This document shows positions 59,122 through 64,000 of a stretch of 64,000 nucleotides of DNA, piece by piece (the stretch's first letter is position 1; the number at the start of each line of letters is the position of its first letter). The stretch comes from Polaromonas naphthalenivorans CJ2 (GTDB taxonomy: Bacteria > Pseudomonadota > Gammaproteobacteria > Burkholderiales > Burkholderiaceae_C): positions 186,001 to 250,000 of the forward strand of contig NC_008757.1 in NCBI RefSeq assembly GCF_000015505.1. The letters are read 5' to 3'. Made by a program: the position numbers and the translations under genes. The notes under the pieces were generated by a model. The model made no database searches. It worked only from the letters and a program-made list of their open reading frames with translations, and was not told the DNA's origin.

Positions 59122-59157
59122 GGGGAAATCGCTGATTGCAGCGATTTCCCCTTTTTT
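59122..59157 (+). terminator. Terminator after the pilin gene
   Basis: GGGGAAATCGCTG/CAGCGATTTCCCC with four-base loop and T6, 18 bases after the pilin stop. Confidence 0.9.
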
Positions 59158-59178
59158 GTTTCTACCTCACAAGGTGCA

Positions 59179-59523
59179 AAAGTCAATCACCCCACCCTGA
59201 AGGGTGGAGCTTGCGGAGAAATCCAAAAAGCTAGGTTGACCAGGGTAGTGGTAGCCAATCCACGGCGTTAATAACAGGTCCTTCAGACACACCAGTGAGT
59301 GCTTCCTCAGCTCGCTGCTCTGTAAGGTCTTGATCATGCTGGACAAGGGTAAAGGTCCGAAGGTCTTGATCGCGGCGCGCAAGCGCTGGAGCCGGTTGTT
59401 GACAGTCCCGAGGGGAGACCGTGCGTCAAACGCCCTTAAAAGCGTTTGACAAGCGGCGTTACAAGGCCCGTAAGGGCTCGCAGCCTGGAATTAGACAGGC
59501 ACCTTATTTCGAAAGAAGGCGAG
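59179..59523 (+). ncRNA. Omega-RNA (HEARO) region of IscB element 2
   Basis: 345 bases upstream of iscB copy 2, homologous to 56022-56314 with an insertion near 59430-59450 (GTCAAACGC/GCGTTTGAC stem) that extends one arm. Conserved loops and stems support a structured guide scaffold; the expected guide is the sequence just left of 59179, in the pilin-PilV spacer. Confidence 0.75.
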
Positions 59524-60882
59524 ATGGCGGTTTTTGTATTGGATCGGAGCGGGCAGCCGGTGATGCCCTGCAGCGAAAAGCGCGCCCGGCTGCTTCTGCA
59601 GAGCAAGCGCGCCAGGGTTCACCGGGTCATGCCGTTCACGATTCGACTGATCGACCGAAGCCAGGCCGACTGCCTGCTCCAGCCGCTTCGCCTCAAGCTC
59701 GATCCGGGCAGCCGGGCCACGGGCCTGGCACTGGTGCGGGATATTGAAACCATTGAGCCCGCCATGGGTGAGGTCACGCGCGGCGCGGCCGTGGTGAGCC
59801 TGCTTGAGCTGGAGCACCGCGGCAGGCAGATATCAGAAGCGCTCACTGCGCGTCGCCAGATGCGCCGCCGGCGCCGCAACCAGCTGCGCTACCGCGCCCC
59901 GCGTTTTTTGAACCGGGGCAACAAGCAAAAAGGTTGGCTCGCGCCTTCGTTGCAGCACCGGGTCGATACGACGGCGGCCTGGGTAGCACGCATCCAGCGC
60001 TGGGCACCGGTGACGGCGCTCAGCTCGGAACTGGTGCGCTTTGACATGCAGCAATTGCAAAACACCGAGATCGAAGGCGCCGAGTACAGCCAAGGCACGC
60101 TGGCGGGCTACGAAGTGCGCGAGTACCTGCTGGAGAAGTGGAAGCGCACCTGCGCCTACTGCGATGCGCAAAACACGCCGCTGCAGATCGAGCACATCGA
60201 GCCCCGGGCGCGGGGCGGCAGCCACCGGATCTCCAACCTATGCCTGGCCTGCCAGCCCTGCAACCAGAAAAAAGCCGCGCGCACGCTTCAAGATTTCCTC
60301 AAGAAAGACCCCAAGCGCCTGGCGCGCATCCTCGCGCAAGCCCAGCGGCCGCTGCGCGATGCCGCAGCGGTCAACGTCACGCGCTGGGCGCTGGCCAACG
60401 CACTGAAGACCACTGGCTTCCCGCTGGAGCTGGCCTCGGGTGGCCGGACCAAATTCAACCGATGCACGTTGGACGTGCCCAAGACGCACGCGCTGGATGC
60501 GGCCTGCGTGGGCCAGGTGGAGGCCATCACTGGCTGGCAGCAGCCTGCGTTCTACACCTTGACCATCAAGGCCATGGGCCGGGGCAGCTACCAGCGCACT
60601 CGGCTGGACGCCTACGGCTTTCCAAGAGGCTACCTGATGCGTGCCAAGTCGGTCCACGGTTTCCAGACCGGGGACCGGGTCAAGGCCGTCGTGCCCCAGG
60701 GCAAGAAGGTTGGCACGCATGTGGGGCGCGTGGCGATCCGCAAGACGGGCAGCTTCAACATCACCACGCCGGCTGGCGTGGTTCAGGGCATCAGTCACAA
60801 GCACTGCCGCATCGTTCAGCGGAACGACGGGTATGGCTATTTCTTCCACCGGGCCGATTTAACACAGGACGCGAACAGGTAA
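59524..60882 (+). CDS. iscB: IscB, RNA-guided HNH/RuvC nuclease (copy 2)
   Basis: A 452-residue protein, MAVFVLDRSGQPVMPCSEKR.... RuvC-I KLDPGSRATGLAL (Asp60), bridge helix QMRRRRRNQLRYRAPRF, RuvC-II LSSELVRFDMQQL, HNH CAYCDAQNTPLQIEHIEPRA... SNLCLACQPCNQKK and RuvC-III KTHALDAACVGQ are all intact. GC-rich and arginine-rich compared with copy 1, suggesting it came from a different donor genome. The frame is open upstream through the omega RNA; ATG 59524 follows AAGGCGAG. Ends 74 bases before the element's right terminus. Confidence 0.93.
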   Translation: MAVFVLDRSGQPVMPCSEKRARLLLQSKRARVHRVMPFTIRLIDRSQADCLLQPLRLKLDPGSRATGLALVRDIETIEPAMGEVTRGAAVVSLLELEHRGRQISEALTARRQMRRRRRNQLRYRAPRFLNRGNKQKGWLAPSLQHRVDTTAAWVARIQRWAPVTALSSELVRFDMQQLQNTEIEGAEYSQGTLAGYEVREYLLEKWKRTCAYCDAQNTPLQIEHIEPRARGGSHRISNLCLACQPCNQKKAARTLQDFLKKDPKRLARILAQAQRPLRDAAAVNVTRWALANALKTTGFPLELASGGRTKFNRCTLDVPKTHALDAACVGQVEAITGWQQPAFYTLTIKAMGRGSYQRTRLDAYGFPRGYLMRAKSVHGFQTGDRVKAVVPQGKKVGTHVGRVAIRKTGSFNITTPAGVVQGISHKHCRIVQRNDGYGYFFHRADLTQDANR

Positions 60883-60958
60883 CGGCCCAAAGCGTAACGG
60901 ATGCGTTGCATCCGGCGCTCTACCTCCCCGGGCTGAACCCCGGGGTTTCACGCGCATC

Positions 60959-62665
60959 ATGATGATAAAAAGTAAGCAGCGCGGTTTCACACTTGTCGAA
61001 CTACTAATTACCTCTGCTATTGCGACCATCATCGCCATCGCCTCCGCGCCTGCCCTAGTTGCCAAAATCGAGGATGCCGGCATGGAAGGTACTGGGGTTT
61101 ATATGGCGATGGTGAAAACCGGCTTGGAACGCTATAACCTCACGAACCACGACTCGCTTGTAGCCGGCACTGCCCAGGCAGTCGTGACTCCTGCTGTCGC
61201 TGATGCCTACGCGCCGACCATTGCAGAGCTGGTGCGCGACAAGTACATCACGGGCAACAGTTTGACCGCTATTACCCCGCAGCGACAGTCAATTCTCACA
61301 AGGATCACAACGCCAAACTGTCCGGGTGCTACATGCGCTGTTGTCGGCTTGGCCTACACCACGACTGCACTGGTTTATTCTGGCACTACAGATCCTCGCT
61401 TCGACCTGCTCGGAACCTACCTGGCTTCTCCAGGGGTCGCTGGCGGTGGTTTGATCACCAAGCCCGAGGGCGACGGCTCAATCCTTTCAGGCAACAGTGG
61501 CATGGTCTTTCCTAATCCAATGGGTGCAGTGCCAGGCGTGTTGGCCATTTACACCTATATTGACCAAAGCTTCTATGCCAACTTCGTTCGCATACAAGAT
61601 ACGCGCGATGCTGACTTGAGGGGCGGCTTGACTTTATCGGGCATGTCCAAGGACGGCGTCAACACGCTGCGGGTCAACGGGGATGCGATCACAACAGGAA
61701 ACTCAGCCATTAACGGAAGCCAAACAGTGGCTGGCCCGGCTACGTTTCTCAATGACGTTAGCGTCAAAGACCCAGGCGCAGGAACGGTGTGTGTGAAGTT
61801 TTATGTGGCCGGCCAGATTGACGTGAATTGCAATGGAGTTTTGAACGCCAAGGCTGGCACGTTCACGGGGCCGCTAGGTACTGTCAGAGTAGGTAACACA
61901 GGCAGCGCTTATACGATAGACAGTTCTGGAAAGGTAAGAGGGCAGAATGGTTTCTACACTGCGGTGAACAGCATGTTTGGCGATAACCCAAATGGCGTAA
62001 TGTTCGGCGGTACATTTTTCACGGTTACACAAGATGGTATTAACGCACTTTTATCCGTTCAAAGTGATGGTCAAGTACAGGCCCGAAAATCAGTTGCTAC
62101 GCAATTTATCGCACTCACCAGTGCTGTTACTTTAGGTCAAGCTTGCGGGACTCCCGCCACAATTTCAGTGCAGGGTCCTGCCACCATGCCGGGAAATACG
62201 GCGCTCGCATCGGACGGAAACGGTGGGGTTGCTACCTGCATAGGAGGTGTATGGACAGGGATTACCAAACTCGGCGCCTTCAACGCCGCATGTCCAACCG
62301 AAGGCGCCATGGCCGCTGACGCAGCTGGCATTGCTCTGATCTGTCAGGGCGGCCGGTACGCCAGTTTGGCCGACAGATTCGGCAGTCTTGTCTTTTCGGA
62401 ATCGACGGTGGTGAGCAATGTGGGCATCAATCCCCTTGCGACTGATCAGCCCGCATATCCTGCGGTCAGCAAGCCGCTTTGCGCTTCCACTTCCTCACCG
62501 CCCCGGGCCTACATCATCCCCAACAATGAGACACAGAGGCCACAAAAAGTAAATCGCTATCTGCAGGACAACGGATCGAGCTGGCTTGTCTACATGCTTG
62601 ACGGCAACCGCAATGTTGTCACCGATGCATCTGCTACTGTGCAGACCTATTGCGCCTACAACTAG
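60959..62665 (+). CDS. PilV-like minor type IV pilin/adhesin
   Basis: A 568-residue prepilin: MMIKSKQRG/FTLVELLITSAIATIIAI, with the type IV site near residue 9. After the helix comes a long beta-rich region (about 30-350) of the PilV kind and a C-terminal domain with cysteines (ACGTPATISVQG, ATCIGGVW, NAACPTEGAMA). PilV proteins tip the thin mating pilus and choose recipients; some have shufflon-variable ends, but no shufflon repeats or recombinase are seen here. Its Shine-Dalgarno was displaced by IscB element 2. Confidence 0.75.
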   Translation: MMIKSKQRGFTLVELLITSAIATIIAIASAPALVAKIEDAGMEGTGVYMAMVKTGLERYNLTNHDSLVAGTAQAVVTPAVADAYAPTIAELVRDKYITGNSLTAITPQRQSILTRITTPNCPGATCAVVGLAYTTTALVYSGTTDPRFDLLGTYLASPGVAGGGLITKPEGDGSILSGNSGMVFPNPMGAVPGVLAIYTYIDQSFYANFVRIQDTRDADLRGGLTLSGMSKDGVNTLRVNGDAITTGNSAINGSQTVAGPATFLNDVSVKDPGAGTVCVKFYVAGQIDVNCNGVLNAKAGTFTGPLGTVRVGNTGSAYTIDSSGKVRGQNGFYTAVNSMFGDNPNGVMFGGTFFTVTQDGINALLSVQSDGQVQARKSVATQFIALTSAVTLGQACGTPATISVQGPATMPGNTALASDGNGGVATCIGGVWTGITKLGAFNAACPTEGAMAADAAGIALICQGGRYASLADRFGSLVFSESTVVSNVGINPLATDQPAYPAVSKPLCASTSSPPRAYIIPNNETQRPQKVNRYLQDNGSSWLVYMLDGNRNVVTDASATVQTYCAYN

Positions 62666-62683
62666 GGCTTGCGCCAACACATC

Positions 62684-62707
62684 ATGGCGGCCTAATTAGG
62701 ACGCCAT
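62684..62707. repeat. CCTAATTAGG-centred palindrome, copy 7 (one mismatch)
   Basis: ATGGCGGCCTAATTAGGACGCCAT; 24 bp with a single G-A mismatch, 19 bases after the PilV-like stop. Confidence 0.8.
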
Positions 62708-62785
62708 TTATGTTTGAGAATGCCGCAAGTCCAGTGAAAATTCATTAGGAAGCAGGCAATCGATGAAGGATGAGCATCGTTGATG

Positions 62786-62813
62786 CAAAAAAAGACCCGC
62801 ACCAGGGCGGGTC
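62786..62813 (-). terminator. Terminator of the CAP-domain lipoprotein gene
   Basis: On the minus strand AAGACCCGCC-CTGG-GCGGGTCTTTTTTT; stem of eight or nine pairs plus T7, about 25 bases after the stop. Confidence 0.8.
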
Positions 62814-62836
62814 TTCAGTTTGAGGGGATTGGCTAT

Positions 62837-63895
62837 TCAGCCGCCAGTGCCTGTAGTGAAGATGAAGGTGCGGTTGAACGCGGCGCCATTGTTCGTTCCG
62901 TTGATCACGACTTGGTAGCGCGTGTTCGCGGCCATGGGCGCATCAGCCGTGATGAAGGCTTGATGGCCTGCAAAGTAGCTTTGGCCGTTCACCTTGTTGG
63001 GATCGCTATCGCTATTGAGGACTGGCCGCACGGTAACTGGCACGCCGGTGGCCAGGTTGGTGAGGCTCGCATTCGTGATGGTGAGCTTGTTGCCGTCCCG
63101 CACTGCGATGTAGACAGAACTTCCCAAAGGAAGTCGAGACAGATCACGCCCCGGCACAGGATTAGGTGTTTCGTCCGCCAACTGACGGTTGATGCCGGTC
63201 GAGCCTTCGCATGGATATGTGGCAACTGAACTACCGTCGATTAATTGCGGTTGGTCCACGTCTTTGTAGGCCAAGTTTGCTTGTAAGGTCACCTGTCGCA
63301 ATGCACTTCCAGCAATATCATCGGAACTTAAAACCGAAAATCCAACTTCTCTGAAGCCTGACATCAGCCCGGCTAAGTGATAAGGCGCATTAAGCAGCCT
63401 TACCATGCCAACCTTACCGAAACCAACTTTGTTGCCCGAATAGATCACGGATGTACTTTCATCGCCAACCGTCGATCCCTGTCCAACTGTATATCCAGCT
63501 TTTGCGAATCTTTCTTGTGGTGTTACACCAGTGAAACCAGGGGTGCCTGCAATCTGAAAGTGCCCAAAATATCCATTCAACACATTCCAGTTGGCATGGC
63601 CCTTTGCCGCAACATCGAGATTTGCATTTTGCGCAAGCAGGCCAAAACCGCATGCGTTGCGCTCTGCATTGAGCTTGTCGAAGGCTGCCGCTTCCTCGCT
63701 GCCGACTGCATAGGTTGAAGGGCTAACGGCCGTCACCAATGTTGAGGCGGTTGAAACCGGCGTCACTACCGGGGCAGGCTGAGCGCTCGGTGCGGACGCT
63801 GCAGTGGTTGCGCCTGAGCCTTCGCCGCCACCGCAAGCGGTAAGCGCCGACAGTGCCAACGCAAAACCGACCAAATTGAAATTTTTAGCTTTCAT
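62837..63895 (-). CDS. CAP-domain (SCP/PR1-like) lipoprotein
   Basis: A 352-residue protein from ATG 63895, preceded by GAAAGGAAA (an in-frame ATG at 63925 precedes it). Signal peptide MKAKNFNLVGFALALSALTAC with the lipobox LTA-C at residue 21. AFDKLNAERNACGFGLLAQN and LDVAAKGHANWNVLNGYFGH (about 80-115) are the CAP (cysteine-rich secretory, antigen 5, PR1) core; the later part has an Ig-like or beta-rich extension ending RTFIFTTGTGG. Surface or periplasmic location; a role in conjugation or adhesion is unproven. Confidence 0.8.
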   Translation of the reverse strand: MKAKNFNLVGFALALSALTACGGGEGSGATTAASAPSAQPAPVVTPVSTASTLVTAVSPSTYAVGSEEAAAFDKLNAERNACGFGLLAQNANLDVAAKGHANWNVLNGYFGHFQIAGTPGFTGVTPQERFAKAGYTVGQGSTVGDESTSVIYSGNKVGFGKVGMVRLLNAPYHLAGLMSGFREVGFSVLSSDDIAGSALRQVTLQANLAYKDVDQPQLIDGSSVATYPCEGSTGINRQLADETPNPVPGRDLSRLPLGSSVYIAVRDGNKLTITNASLTNLATGVPVTVRPVLNSDSDPNKVNGQSYFAGHQAFITADAPMAANTRYQVVINGTNNGAAFNRTFIFTTGTGG

Positions 63896-64000
63896 GGATT
63901 TTTTCCTTTCGATTATTGTTTCCATGCATTGAGAATACCAGTGCCATGCTTCAGCGCAAATTTGAAAAATCCAGAAAAAGACATAGCCAGGAAACTTTAG

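Larger units (their letters stand above)
59179..60956 (+). mobile_element. IscB element 2 (IS200/IS605-like, no TnpA)
   Basis: Left end AAGTCAATCACCCC plus ACCC/GGGT stem; right end GGATGCGTTGCATCC, CTCCCCGGGCTGAACCCCGGGG and TTTCACGCGCA, matching element 1. The right end is two bases before the ATG of the PilV-like gene; the AAGGTG at 59171-59176, left of the element, would have been that gene's Shine-Dalgarno before insertion. Confidence 0.75.

Noticed and set aside
60138..60962. A 274-codon frame overlapping IscB copy 2
   Set aside because: Gly/Arg/Pro-rich shadow in another frame of a GC-rich gene.
58510..62665. Shufflon at the PilV-like gene
   Set aside because: No inverted recombination repeats or alternative C-terminal cassettes, and no site-specific recombinase gene nearby.
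1..64000. CRISPR array, tRNA, rRNA
   Set aside because: No regularly spaced direct repeats with unique spacers, no CCA-type tRNA cloverleaf and no rRNA segments were seen.

Overview
The window looks like part of a large plasmid or integrative conjugative element of a betaproteobacterium, most likely a Comamonadaceae member such as Polaromonas. This rests on a short dispersed repeat I associate with that family (76-122 and 1431-1481), a PRTRC cassette, and IS21/IscB elements; no rRNA, tRNA or ribosomal-protein gene is present. The genus is inference and no replication initiator was found.

Layout. 1-6.4 kb is a GC-rich defence island on the minus strand: a XRE-type regulator, a PglW-like NERD/kinase protein, an ATP-binding protein, the first 15 codons of a probable PglX-like methyltransferase (BREX type 2-like), and a decayed DUF262 gene. 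At 7.0-10.2 kb an IS21-family insertion (7339-10144, 6-bp target duplication CGCATG) splits a small gene. At 10.2-19 kb lies a PRTRC cassette: a ParB-like protein, protein E, a ubiquitin-like protein C, a small protein, protein F, an E2-like protein B, a JAMM protease-like protein A and a ThiF/E1-like protein, flanked by two paralogous 150-residue proteins. At 19-31.5 kb are a 1649-residue methyltransferase/helicase fusion, a Tat-exported YcbK-like peptidase, a DUF932 protein, a plasmid sliding clamp and unknowns. At 31.7-39.2 kb are a toxin-antitoxin pair, a minus-strand cluster with a P-loop kinase, and a UvrD-like helicase. A 1-kb hairpin-rich non-coding region (39.2-40.3 kb) precedes a second ParB-like gene, an SbcD/SbcC-like pair, SSB and a zinc-finger/Toprim primase-like protein (40.3-50 kb). 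From 50 kb on comes the transfer region: an FlhD/FlhC-like activator pair (compare SetCD/AcaCD), a degenerate MobH/TraI_2-like protein, a TraD coupling protein, a membrane protein, a type IV pilin and a PilV-like minor pilin. Two IscB (OMEGA) elements with their own omega-RNA leaders have inserted between these genes. A CAP-domain lipoprotein closes the window.

The most unusual feature is a recurrent 5' leader before most transcription units between 10.5 and 49 kb. It consists of a terminator-like stem whose U-rich 3' flank becomes the 5' arm of a second long stem, then a spacer, a near-invariant CTTTTTTAAC, a small stem whose sequence changes but whose pairing is kept, and a GAAAGG Shine-Dalgarno. 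I see about seventeen copies, including near-identical duplicates and orphans, and cannot match them to any RNA family I know. A 20-26 bp palindrome centred on CCTAATTAGG recurs at seven sites, mostly just after stop codons.
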